Shown here in pieces: positions 42,192 through 55,400 of a DNA stretch of 60,000 nt. Made by a program: the position numbers and the translations under genes. Positions within the stretch are counted from its first letter, which is position 1. Each line of letters opens with the position of its first letter. Source of the stretch: Apostichopus japonicus (Eukaryota > Echinodermata > Holothuroidea > Aspidochirotida > Stichopodidae); the NCBI RefSeq assembly GCF_037975245.1, contig NC_092583.1, positions 4,251,264-4,311,263 on the forward strand. The letters run 5' to 3'. The notes below the pieces were generated by a model. That model worked only from the letters and a program-made list of their open reading frames with translations. It was not told the DNA's origin and ran no database searches.

Positions 42192-42560
42192 TTAAAGGCA
42201 CTGAAGACTCGCACCAAACAGCGAGCAGCCATCTGAAAAAGTTAACTTTCAGTTGCTTGCAAGTGAAGCTTTTTTTGTGTCGCTACAAAAATGCAGACAG
42301 TAATGAAACGTGATACTTTGTTTTCTTTAGCTGGACCTGAGATGTCCATCTCTGTATCGTTTATACACTGTGCTGTGGGTATTGACCGCGGCTGTATGTA
42401 CTGACTGTACACTAGTGTCTAATTACCGAAGGTAGCAAGCTGTGTGTGTATTTTCTGGGATCGATGGTGGTGTCTAACACTTCTGTTACACCTCATCAGA
42501 AACTAGGTCAGATTACCGGCATTAGACGTTTCTTTTTGCGCGAGTCTTCACACCCTTTAA
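42192..42560 (+). mobile_element. piggyBac-like MITE, copy 5
   Basis: Perfect TTAA on both sides; left end TTAAAGGCACTGAAGACTCG, right end CGCGAGTCTTCACACCCT then TTAA. The best-preserved copy for defining the ends. Confidence 0.8.
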
Positions 42561-43131
42561 AAAACAGATCTCATAAATGGTACTGTATTTTTTACACTAC
42601 AAACCTCCCTTTTGGAGTCCATCTATGTACCTTGCATAAGACCCATTGTTTAAGTCTTTATATAAAACAAGGCAACTAGTATGTTACGTAGATTACAAAA
42701 CCTGTATTACGGACATCAAAGCCATCTATATTCCTGCATACTTCCTGTCACATTTTGACAGGTATTAAACAATACATATAGTTAATACATGAGGTAATAC
42801 ATAAGGTATTACATAAGGTATTAAACAATACATATAAGTATGTTTTTCTGTCTTTCAAAAATTCATGCAATTTCGAAATGAGGTCAAGTCGACTATCCCA
42901 ATCATCATGACTTTTGTTTACATGAGAATTAACCCTAATCATTAAATCTTTGTATCAAAACCTTACAAAATTAAAAAACTAGGTTAATCAACTACTCTAT
43001 TGATACTGTAAAAAGTGGTTATAAGCTTTCTCCACCAGTATGATTGCTACTTATCCCAAATAATTCTCTGAACTTGATCTTCATGACCTTATCTTTATAG
43101 TCCTCCGAAAAATTCATCTTTACCTATGAGT
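42561..43131. other. Intergenic sequence near LIG4 3' end
   Basis: AT-rich with a duplicated ATACATAAGGTATTA segment near 42786-42835. No gene recognised. Confidence 0.5.
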
Positions 43132-43137
43132 TTTATT
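43132..43137 (-). terminator. Candidate LIG4 polyadenylation signal
   Basis: AATAAA on the minus strand (TTTATT on plus), about 180 nt past the stop, giving a short 3' UTR. Confidence 0.4.
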
Positions 43138-43315
43138 TTCACAAAAAATTACTTTCGTTATACGGCTCTATCTGGTGCTCTACTTGGAGGACTACGTGGA
43201 GATTAATCTCTCATTTAACATTCGGTAGTACGCTAGCCGTCTTAAGTACTGAATTGTCTTTGAGCTGATAAAAGTTTGTTCCAAGAATGCAACTTCCTGA
43301 GAATTTGGTCTCTTT

Positions 43316-43466
43316 CTAAACTGTCGGTAAGGAAGCTCCGTATTGCCTTTCTGCCTTCATTCTACCGGCTTCGATGGAATCCTTCGCCCAATCAGAGGTC
43401 ACTACGTGGAACTTGGTTCTACGGGTCCTACCAATATTCCTGTACTCTGGTACCCTGGACAGGTCC
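43316..43466 (-). CDS. LIG4: LIG4 last coding exon
   Basis: The acceptor is CCCCCTCCACCAG. It encodes [20 protein letters not shown] then [14 protein letters not shown] and ends [10 protein letters not shown] before TAG. The W-x-x-D-S-I helix of BRCT2 is present. The C-terminal residues differ from the vertebrate ending. Confidence 0.93.
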
Positions 43467-46400
43467 CTGGTGGAGGGGGACAAAAAACAAGAGTTTATGA
43501 ACTGATGGACTGGGAGACCGCAAAAAACAAATCAGTATAAATTGATCGTAGTTTGCCAGATTTTAAAAAGTGGTGTCATCATCTACCACTCCTGTAAGTA
43601 TTCCAAATTTCCCTAAATTTTGGACAGTTACAGGCCGAGCTGCACCTGGTCCATTATTCCTCTGAATTTAAGGGTCTGACACTGAAAGGAACTAAGTACT
43701 CCTCCACAATGAAAAATTGCATATCCCTCGGATGAAATAAAGTAACGTTTATATGAAATCTCGTTTCATAGCTAGAACATTTATCATTTTACTTTACACA
43801 AACATAAAGAGAAATTATTTAAATAAGACACTTTACAATCTTACCTAGAATCCAACACTACATGGGTAACATCATCTTCCAGTGTTGCCACGGTCACTGC
43901 TCCGTAAAACCTCATCTCCAAGGCGACCAAGTCTAGCGAACAATCTTTGATTTTCTGTTGGATGTGGACAAAAAAACGATACTTTGAAGAAGGCATTATG
44001 TAATTCAATGACCACAGGGCAGTTGGGGGTTACCATATTTCATTTGAACAAAGGAGGAAAAGTCATCACGTCCTCTGAGAAGGGGTAAAAAATTCAAATC
44101 CTGTAAGATCAGAATGGTTGAAGGACTTAGTACTGACAACCTGCCTTTCTTTGCCTTAATTGGAATAGCCAGATGGTCAAATCACTGTGGAGAAAGTTTG
44201 TAAGCCGTATTAAATTTATCACAATGTTGTCCGAACTACCTTAAAAATCCTGGCGTTTTTTTCTTCTGTAAATTCAACCAGTGAGGTAGAAAAAAGAGAA
44301 AACATGTCCGGGGAAATACGGACATATGGTAACCCTAACCCAAGCAGTATCACTTGAGAACGGATACTATTTCTGACCGTATTTACGACTGCCTCAATAT
44401 CGCATGTTCGTAATACATTACAAATTGAGGAAATTGTAACCAACTGCATTTTATCTGTACATTTTCTGTTGTTGATACAATGCTAATAAAGTATTTTGAC
44501 AGGAATATTAGAAAAAAAACGATAAAAAAAACAAGCAATAAACATTTCCACTTGACCAGAAGAGTTTATGCTCTCATCAATTATTTCGCCATAAAATAAA
44601 CATTCCAAAATATTACATAATTTAGAGGAATACATTTGAAATATTAAATGCCTATAAGAATTACTGCTTCATGTAATTTTTTTTTCTTTCTATATTGTGT
44701 TATCAGATGTTAACTCTAAAATTCCATCAATCTTTCTCCTTCCAGAATTACTTTTAAATCTTTGGAAAGAAAACCTGGATGTAAAAATTTTACGACTTAC
44801 TGTGGACTGATCACCGATAACAAGACAAGAATCCATGTACACCTTACATAGTCGGAACAAACCCAGTGGCGACTCTTGTGGAAAGTACTTCATCTCCAGT
44901 TCGGCCATTGCTTCTGGAGTAACTTCTTCGTTATTCTGTTGAGAAAATAAATTTACCACAGGGAAGCAATGAAACAGTGCAGCCTTCTCTATACACTAAG
45001 GTGCTCCTATTTCGATATTAATGAAAAGTACCCTTTTTTCCCATGTTTGTATCATAATAAATGCTGCCCTCTCTGGTAAGAATATGACCTTCGTGCTGGC
45101 AAAATAGATGACACCAAAGAATCCTCATTGTACAGCACAAACTAAAACAAAATACCTCCTTATAACTTGGGTTCTGACTTCACAACCTCAACTTGCATTC
45201 TTAAATAGCTATAATCTAGCTTCTCTTAATTTTATTTGGAAAATAGTGTGAACTCACCTCTGAGTCAACTTTTCGGAATACTTCTTTAAGTTTCTCTGGG
45301 TCGACATCTTGGGTAAAACTGTCCCCGTACCGGTCAAAGTCCTCTGCAAATTTGGCCTTGGTGTCGGGGGACGTGTGTATCATGTGAGATGGTAGCCATG
45401 GCATATACCTCTCATTTTCCTGCGGCAAAAATCACAGAAGAGCGAACAATTAGAGTAACATTATTGCCAACATTGCTATGCGTCTTGATATGAGAAATTT
45501 GATTGGGGGGGGGGGGGATTATAGGATAAACTAACCAATCCATATTTGAGCTGGAAGGTCACAAAACCTTGGTTTTTCAACTTGTACTGCATAGCTAATA
45601 TGATAGTTTAGCTCTCCTTCATAATAATAAAATGTTGTCAAGCCTTGGTATCTTACATATTTATTCAGTAGTTTACATATGTTTGGTCATTACTATTAGC
45701 TGATATTAAATGAATTAGTCTAGTCAGGTCTAGCATAGGTTTGGTTGCCTAGTAGAGTTTAGTCTAGCATACTGTAGTCTAGCATAGGCTAGGCTAGCCT
45801 TGTAGAGTCTCGCATCGTCTAGGCTAGCATCATCTAGCATAGTCTAGTAGTCTAGCCTAGCATAGTCTAGTAGAGTCTAGTGTAGTCTATCAGTTTAGTC
45901 TAGCATACTCTAGTCTAGCATAGGCTAGGCTAACCTTGTAGAGTCTGGCATCGTCTAGGCTAGCATCATCTAGAATAGTCTAGTAGTCTAGCCCAGCATA
46001 GTCTAGTAGAGTCTAGTGTAGTCTATCAGTTTAGGCTAGCATAGCCTAGTCGAGACTAGTCTGGCATATTCTAGTCTAGCATAGGCTAGGCTAGCCTAGT
46101 AAAGTCTCGCACGGTCTAGGCTATCATCATCAAGCAGTCTAGCATAGTCTAGTAGAGTCTAGTGTAGTCTATCAGTTTAGGCTAGCATAGCCTAGTCGAG
46201 TCTAGTCTGGCATATTCTAGTCTAGCATAGGCTAGGCTAGCCTTGTAAAGTCTCGCACGGTCTAGGCTATCATCATCAAGCAGTCTAGCATAGTCTAGTT
46301 GAGTCTAGTCTATCAGTTTAGGCTAGCATAGCCTAGTTGAGTCTAGTCTGGCATATTCTAGTCTAGCATAGGCTAGGCTAGCCTAGTAAAGTCTCGCACG

Positions 46401-49400
46401 GTCTAGGCTATCATCATCAAGCAGTCTAGCATAGTCTAGTCGAGTCTAGTGTAGTCTATCATAGTTTAGGCTAGCATAGTCTAGTCGAGTCTGGTCTGGC
46501 ATATCCTAGTCTAGCATGGGCTAGTCTAGTATAATATAGCATAGGCTAGTCTAGTATAGTCTAGCATAGTCTAGTATAGTGTAGTGTAGAATACCAATGG
46601 TTAGGGAACAACTCAATGTATGGATCCATGAATTCACATCATTTTTATGTCAAGCATTCACTTTTTCAATGAGTAAAAAATAAATAGCTGTGATTCTTAT
46701 TTGTTCTTATAGTAAAATTTTGCAAAGATCAAATACTTTAATTTTGTTCATTGAATGCAATTTCCAGATAAGTATTTTTCTTGATAAAAAATGGGTACTT
46801 CTCAACAAGAGGTTGTTTTCATATCAGAACAAGTTAAAAGCATGACAACTTGAAAAGTGCTCTGTAAACTGAGCACAAGCGTCAAAATAAATTTGTTCAA
46901 TAAACAGATTAATATTCACACCTTGCATTCCAGTAACCAAGAGGCTTTGACCACATCATAAACATCAGACCTGAAAATGAAAAGTCAAGGTTCAAAGATT
47001 TATTACTCAAAGAATGAGATTACAGATGTTTATCATATGTTTTCTGATTTCTTGATCATACCTCAAGATGTCTTCCAGCACAATTGAGTTCAAAATGTAC
47101 ACCTAACTTTTATTGCAAAATCAACTTCATTATTTCTTTCAAGTTAAAATGTTTCAGTGCCAGGGAAAATATTGATTGACAACATTTCTTTTGATGTAAC
47201 CTTAGAGGTAAAGAGGGTTATGGATGTACTATCCTTTACATATTCTATCAACCTTATCCTTTCTTATCCTAAGTTATTACTTATTCAGACAATTTCAATG
47301 TCCCCTCATGCCCCCCCCATCTCCCCTCCCCTACATAAACCTCTCTCATTTGCAGGTATATTTCTTACTTGATAACATTTCGTAGTTTCAAGCTGACTTT
47401 GTCTGCTAAAACACAAAGGGTTTCTTGACCGGGATTTTGGACGATCTGACCTCCGAGTTCGATCACGATCTTCTCCAACTCCGGTTTGGTCTTCCCGGGA
47501 GGTCCGTTGATGACACAGATTTCTTTATCGGCGAGGATCTCTGAGACCTAAAATAACATAGGTGATAAATATCGGTGAGTAATGATGAGTTTAATACACC
47601 AATGCATATTCAACTGCTCAGTAACCTGGTTGTTTTCTGTATAAATTCTCTCAACAATAAATACATTATCTTTGTTAAGTTTGTTAGGTATTAATTAAAC
47701 ATGACAAATGCAAAATCCCTTGTGAAACTTTGTTGCCTTTTGAAAATTCACCAGATAATTAGCTTAGACCTACCACACTTTAAGCAACTAGGTACTAGGT
47801 AAACTTGGCCTAGCCTACTTTGCAGATAAGAATCTGGACTGTTGTAGTTATTTGTTACCCTGCTGATCCTTCTGAACCAGGAGTAAAATCTTCTCCGACT
47901 TCACATGAAACCATTGCTCAAATCACTTGGTTCTTGTGGGAAACATTATCATAGGGTTCTATGGTCTCAGTAATGAGTGCAAACCAACTTTGTTCAACAT
48001 TTACTGCAGTAAATACTAAATTAACATTTTCTGGAGGAATTTGCTGCTATGAAAAAATATTCAGATGATATTTATGCTTGAGAGAAACAAATAATCTTTA
48101 ACACTTCATCCAAAGTATCAATTTAAGCAACAAACTAAATCAAAAATAATCAAACTTCAAATTTTATACACAGAAGAGTACGATACCTTCTGCACTTCAG
48201 ACGAATCGACACCACGGAAACGTGCCGCCACGGCAACTGGTCTGTTGGCCCTGGATATGACCCGTTTCTTTTTTGGACTTTCATCTCCGTCCTCATTCAT
48301 CCCTGCATGTCGGGCAGCAAGTTTGCCTTGTGATGCCTACGAGGAATAGGGTAGGTGAATCCATATTTATGAACATAACTCCCGACTAAATTATGAAATA
48401 TTTGTTGTGGTCAACTCTCTCAAAATTTCGATTCAGCTACAGATTAGCACCTTACACAGTAGATGAATCTACAACTAAATTTCAAACAAATTAGCACAGG
48501 AGAGGGGGGGTTTTTTGGGGGGGGCTGACTGATCTTTCTGAAATTTAATAATAAAATGCCTTTTTGGGGTTTTGAGAGAGTGAGCAGTCAAATATAGTTT
48601 GCATCAATTATCAGATCTGAAATTGAACCAATCATAATCTTCCTTCCTGTCTCCAATACCAACCCCTTAGTTTAGTTTTTGAGAGCGTGGTGGCCAATTG
48701 GCTAAGGCGTCGGACTTGTGATCCAAGGATTGCTGGTTCGATTCCTGCCTAGTTCATTACGTTGTGTCCTTGAGCAAGATGCTTTATCTCACTTGCCTCT
48801 CTCCACCCAGGGGTTAAATGGGTAACTGTGAGGTAACTTGTCATTGGGCGCAGTACATAACTGGGGGTAATATAACGTCTGTAAAGCGCTTTGAGACCTA
48901 TCGCTGGTATAAAGCACTATATGAAAATCAAATATTATTATTATTATTAGTTTATCATTATCTTAAAGCAGAAAATAGAGAATATCACACTATACCACTC
49001 TGTTGCTGCGGTTTGGAATCATTTTGAAATCAAACTTTCATTTCCATACACTCTGATTTCATTTTTTTTTTTCCGGGGGGGGGTGGGGGTGGGGGGCACT
49101 GATATTCTCACCTCTCTGAGGTTGTCCAGTTCGTCTGTGGTCATGCACTGGTGCCACTCTTTATCGTCCCGAACCTTCTCCAGCCGAGGAAACCGCAGCG
49201 TACAACCGGTCTTATACGCGTTAGAAGAGTTGATTTCTGCGGCTTTGATCTGGACGATGAAAGACTTTGATGGATCGAGGTAAAGTTCTGGCTTTTCCTG
49301 AAAGAAAGCAAAACATATGTAAAAATTATTTAAAATATATTAAATTATTTAAATATATGCATCGGCAAAAATATTAGAAACATTCGTGAGTATAGACATA

Positions 49401-52400
49401 GGCCAAAGGATCAAAACATTCATAATTAAATGCTTAGGCAAATGTATTAAAACCCTTTTTAATTAAATACATAGGCAATTGTATTATTCATAAGTAAATA
49501 CAAATATTAAAAGACATCTAGGCCAAAGCATTAACATGTTCATAATTAAATGCATAGGCAAATGTATGAAGAAATTAATAGTTAATACATAGGCCAAATT
49601 ATGAAAAAAATCATCAGTAAATAAAGATATTGAAAAACATCTAGACAAAGTATTAAAATCATAAGTTCATATTAAATACATAGGCAAATGTATAAACTCT
49701 ACATAGGTAAATATATTGGCAATTGTATTAATCATAAGTAAATACAAATATTAAAATACATAAGCAAAGTATTCAATCATTCCTAAAAACAATGCATAGA
49801 GAAAAGAATAAAAATATTCAAATGTAAATACATAGAGTAGTTCAAATACATAAGTAATATTTCAAATGTTCATAATTAAAATACAGTTTTAATTATAGAA
49901 GAGGGCAGGGTTTAGTTTCTGACTTTTGCAAAGTTCATCTGCATCGGTCCCCAAGTATGCCTGAGTCAAACAATATGAGCCATCCATGCTTTAACTTCAA
50001 CAGATGTTTGTTCTCCATACCTTATGAAGTTTTTCCGTAGCTGAGACATTTTATCTAAAAGCAGAACACCCCCACCCCATGTCTGGGAAAACATTTGATG
50101 GTCAGAACTTCGGGGGAGGGGGAGGAATTGCAAAAACTTCCAGCACTTATATTTTAGTATGCTGAGCCTTTTGGTCATTACACAGTCCGATTAACATATT
50201 CGTCGGTCCACAAATACTTATTACCTTTGTGCACTGTAGGAATTTTGGTGGATTTTCTTTTTTGTACGGTCTCCAGTGTTCGGCTAGTTTCTGATTGTAT
50301 TCGTGCAACTCCTTTAAGCTGTAACCAGAGCCAATCTGTCCAGAAAGAAAGAAAAATGGTGAAAAAATATTTAAAGCATAAAAGTATTAAAAAAGCCAAA
50401 GTACTTATTAGATAAGAACATTGAGACTGATATTAAATCAAATTTTTTTATTTATTTTTTTAAATATTTTTTTATTTATTTATTTATTTATTTAAAAATA
50501 CTAAAAACCAGTAAACAAGACAGTTCTCTAAAAATAAGTGATAAAAAAACATTGCAAACAAATCCCAAGTTTCATTCGTGCTCCTGAAAATTTGCAAAGC
50601 CGATAACAAAGCAACTTCGTCTTTATTTAACTGTTTTCTTTTTAAATTTATTTTATTCAGTAGCATTTTCAAACCTTACGGTAACGTGTACAGACCAACT
50701 GACAAATACTGACCGATTTAACAACTTGGAGTAGCATTTCACCCAGAAGGGGTTCGTTACTTTGATGGTACTTTTGCAAGACACGTTCGATCTTTAAAAG
50801 TTGAAACAAAAGTAGTTCAAAAGGGTAAAAGCAAACAACTTTGAGTGGTCTTGGTAAAAAATGACAGATAACGGAGATCAGCATAAGATGTAAACGCTAA
50901 TTACTTAACGTTTGATTACAGTATATCGCCCTCCCTTGTAACCCTTCACCTCCAAGCTCTCACCCTGTTAACCCCTCAAATCCCTCCCTCATTCTGAGAG
51001 AAATGAAATCACTTGCGTTTCGGTCAATGAGAGCCTTTATGTCACACTGTATCAACACCCCCTTCCCTACCTTCAAAGTCCCCAACCCCACCACCCCACT
51101 CCACCCCACCAACACCCCTCAATCTCTCATTACAGGAGAAATAAAACCGCCGGTTTGCTTACTTTGGTGAACGATTGAAAGACGGTAGGGTGTTGGCCCT
51201 CTCTGGGTGGTATGGCAACAGCTAACATGAAGTGTGAGATCATCTGTGCCCTGCTCTGGAAATATAATAGAATGTTAAAAATACCTCGTAATGATGATAT
51301 GATAGGCACCTCAGTTAATCCCTCTGTCTGTGATGTGTATCGCACTGATAAAATCCTATCCATTAAGTACAATACCTGCAATCTACGCCTAAATTAACCT
51401 TTCATTTTGTAATATGTACCTCACTTAACCTGTCATCTGTAATGTGTAACTCAAAATTCCATTTTTTTCCTGTAAAGACACAAACTTATACTTGACCCCT
51501 TCAGTTATAATTTGCACTTTAGTTAGCTTTTAATATGTAACGTGCATCTCACTTAACCATTTCTGTATAAAATACACTTCACTTGTCCCTTCATCTGTAA
51601 TTTTCACCTCACTACTCCCTTTACCCTGTGCCATGCACCTCCATAATTCCGTTAGGTACACCTCACTGCATTCTTTATTGCTAATGTGCACCTCCCTTAC
51701 CCCTTTACTTGTGATGTGCACCTCCCTTACCCCTTTACCTGTGATGTGCACCCTCCTTACCCCTTTATCTGTGATGTACACCTCCCTTACCCCTTTACCT
51801 GTGATGTGCACCCTCCTTACCCCTTTATCTGTGATGTGCACCTCCCTTTACCTGTGATGTGCACCTCACCAATTTACTTCTCATGTGCAATTAATTCTCT
51901 TACCCCTTTATCTGTAAAGTGCATCTCAACTTATCCATTTCTGTCTAACATGCAACTCACTATATCCTTTATATGTACATTAAACTACATTATGCTGTAT
52001 CATGCACCTCCCATATTCCTTAGGTACACCTGACTGTGATGTTCATCTCTACTTATCCCTTTACCTGTAAAGTACACCTCACTTACCCCTTTACTTCCAA
52101 TGTGCAATTCCTCTATGCCTTTTCTCGGTAATGTGCAGCCCACTTATCCTTATACCCTTAATGTGCAGCCCCACTCACCCCTTTACCTGTGATGTGTGCA
52201 CTTCCCTTATCCCTTTACCTGTGACATGCAGACCCACTCACCCCTTTACCAAAGTAGCCGCCCACGATGAGGAGATCCAACTCATCCATGAGGTTATCAA
52301 TGTACTCCGGTTTGATTTTTAGCCACCCACTTCCTGTTGACAAACAAAATTTATCAGATTGAAACTATAACCAATAAACAATAATTATCTACAGTCAAAA

Positions 52401-55400
52401 CTTAAGCAACTAGTGACGTGTTATTATAATGTAACTACCAGTAAAATTATGCCAAGAAATAATTTTAAGTCACCAACAGCAACAAAAGAAATTCTAGAAA
52501 CAGCTTAACAGGAGCACAGAAATTGGAAAAAAATGTAAAATATGAGATTTTTTTTTGTAAAAATATGTGAAGTAGGTAGTTATTTCCTACATTGTGGAGA
52601 ATCCCTAAGAAAAGGATTAGATGAAGGTTGGTACTGACAGGGCTGAAAAAATAGCAAAAGTGAAAGGCATTAATAGGCCCTGTACCATGATATTCACCAT
52701 GCGTCATTTTAGTTCATTGTACACTAAGCAACAAACATCAGATTCTAATACACACCCAGCACTGACAGTATAAAACTAGAACACAATCTTTACTAAGATA
52801 AAAATATTTCAAAATAATGAGAAGAATGAAAACAAAAGAAAATTAAACAAGAAAATGCTATCTCCAAAAAACAGATGGTATAATATTCTACTGCTTTGTC
52901 ATTTTAATTATATTCGGTAAAAAAGTTTACAAAAGAAATTATCTTCATTTCCTCAATTTTCTCATAAAGGAATATTGCTGAGATAAGCTGAAGTACAGTA
53001 ATGTTGTTTATCTTGCTATAGCCTTTACAATACATTAAGGCACCATATACAAAATCAGCTATGCGACTGCGGCGCTCCCGTCTTCCTGCAGTCTGATTAA
53101 CCCAAAGCAGAGCCCTTCACCACTGCTAAGCTGGCTGTGTCCGGCTGCACAAACAATAGTACTCAGTCTCCATTCAAGGAAGTAATGATAGCGTTCGGCT
53201 GCGAGCGGATGATCAAATTTTAACAATGGAATCTTTACAGTTAAGTTTCAAGTAACCTCAGAACGTTTTTATTCCTTCAACTGATGGAGCAAAATAAAGA
53301 GTCCAAAATAAAATTTTCCATCGAATCATATCACTTTGGACATGCACTGGTGCAGTACATGGAGCGCAAATATACACACAAGTATAACACGCTTACACAA
53401 GACAGTGACCATAACGTTTTCCTATTGCGGCTTTGTCGTTCGACCATTCGATGCGCGAAGAAAGGAGTTTCTACAAGAATACTTTTTTGAAAGTCACCTG
53501 CTTTTATTTTTCTAACAAGATGATGGTATATCCACACGGATAAAGCATTTCAATTACTTCAATACTTCAATTTTCTATATAATTTACCGTTGGTTCCAAC
53601 AACAAAGAACATTGGATATCAGAAATCACACCGTGAATAAAAGTGAGACCGTGCGCTTACCTTTCCTTTTATCAGGTCTGTAGGTGGAATCTGGATGTTT
53701 GATGATTATCCCCTCCTCGTGTAAATCAATGGCTTCGTTTAGAGCGTCGACGACTTCCGATCTGTGAACACCAAAATCACACAATGATATTTTATGACCA
53801 GTTAAATCTCTCTCTCGCAACTGAGCATGCAGTATAGACATCATGTCAAACGCTTGCAGTATATCCAACCGACATTAGTTACCTACGTGTGAGATTTCTT
53901 CTATTTTCACAGTTTGCTGTTAAGAACTGTCCATTACTGATATGAATAGGTCCCTTGGGAAACATGTTTCAGGGATGTGCCCACGCTGGGCGGCACTGTG
54001 CGGCCCCGCCCAGCACTAAAAATTACCGTCCAGCACTGTCTTAAAAATCGTGAATCCTGCCCAGCACTATTTTCATCTAAAATCCTCACATTCCTAACAA
54101 TATATTCAACATAAATTGGGCCTAGCCTATGCCAAAATCATACAGACTAATAATGCATCAGTTACGCATGTTAGAAAAATTACTTAGGCTCTCAATCGGT
54201 CCCTTGTAAAATCTCTTTGAAACAAACTAATAACTTTTACCAGGTACGTAATATATTTCACTAAAAAATAATTAAAAAGTGTAAATTGTTAGCAAAACTA
54301 GTACTTGTGTATGTGCCAGCATTTGGCATCTGAGCACCTTCAAAAGTCGACAGCGATCAGTAAACCTGGCAATCAGGAAATCCTGGGCACATCCCTGTGT
54401 TTTCTTTAATTATTTTCTTAATTTAGTCCGTCAAATTTGCACCGTGAACAATGAGATCATGGTACGTACATTAAAGACTTGGGAACCAAACCAAAATTGA
54501 TTCTATAAAACTTTGTTGGAAGAAACAAATAATCTGGGGCTGAGTAAAAAAGAAATCTTTAAGAAATCCCTAAGAATTCAATTCTTGCAACCTATGTAGA
54601 TCTCTTAGCGTAGAAAGAGGCATATGAGTGAATACCATTTGAATTCACAATCAGAATAACGCAAAGTTTCGACCAATGAAAGACACACACAGAGTTGTAT
54701 TTCACTCACAGAGAATTGCGAACCAAATTGGAAAATGGAAAAATTTGTGTCACTGAGTAAACGATGAAGAAATATTTGAGAAACATAAAAATAAGAACAG
54801 GATATAGATCGACTCACTTTGTAGAAGCCTGCTTCTGCTCCACGATTTGAAATCGTCCTGGCACGGGGTGAAAGACCCTGAAATCAGAGATGGAAAGAAT
54901 CACAGAGGGTTGGGTAATTTTGTTTTTCTAAATGTTTTTGTAAATGTTGAAATATAAATCTGCAAAAGTTCTTTTTCAAGATAGCTATTATCATAAATAA
55001 ATATTCCTTTTGGTTACAATGAGTATCATCAGATTTTTTTTGAATGACAGTAATGTGAGGAGGGTGTAAATGAATATTCATGACCACATAAGTTGGGACA
55101 ATTTTTTATAAACTGTTCTTCCATGTCGAGCTTCAAAGCACTCGTACTGACAGTATGAGCAATACGAATAGTTTTGTTCCGTCAGATAAAGATTAGGAAC
55201 TGTTTATACTGTCAGTACGAGTGCTTTGAAGCATGATATGGGAGGAGAGTATGGGGTGGTGTTAGCACTGAAAAATTCTGGCTGAGTGACTTTCACCACG
55301 TATGAATATGAAAATGAAAATGAGAAGAACAATTTTTATCTATGAATGTTTATAATAAATGCAAATTAAATATTTAAACAATAGTGTTACTATATATCAG

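Noticed and set aside
43276-43540. Plus-strand frames with [14 protein letters not shown] and so on
   Set aside because: Antisense shadow of the last LIG4 exon, which fits the family on the minus strand.
45216-45257. LIG4 exon extending past the GTGAGT donor to a TAG (NKIKRS end)
   Set aside because: The downstream exon at 44801-44935 joins in phase and continues BRCT2, so the frame simply reads into the intron.
47369-47547. P-loop-like GPPGKTK in LIG4
   Set aside because: Falls in a BRCT loop, lacks the GxGK[ST] spacing and a partner Walker B, and the surrounding protein is clearly BRCT1.
51530-52033. Repetitive frames on both strands ([10 protein letters not shown]-like and [10 protein letters not shown]-like)
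   Set aside because: Direct translation of the 30-bp intronic minisatellite.
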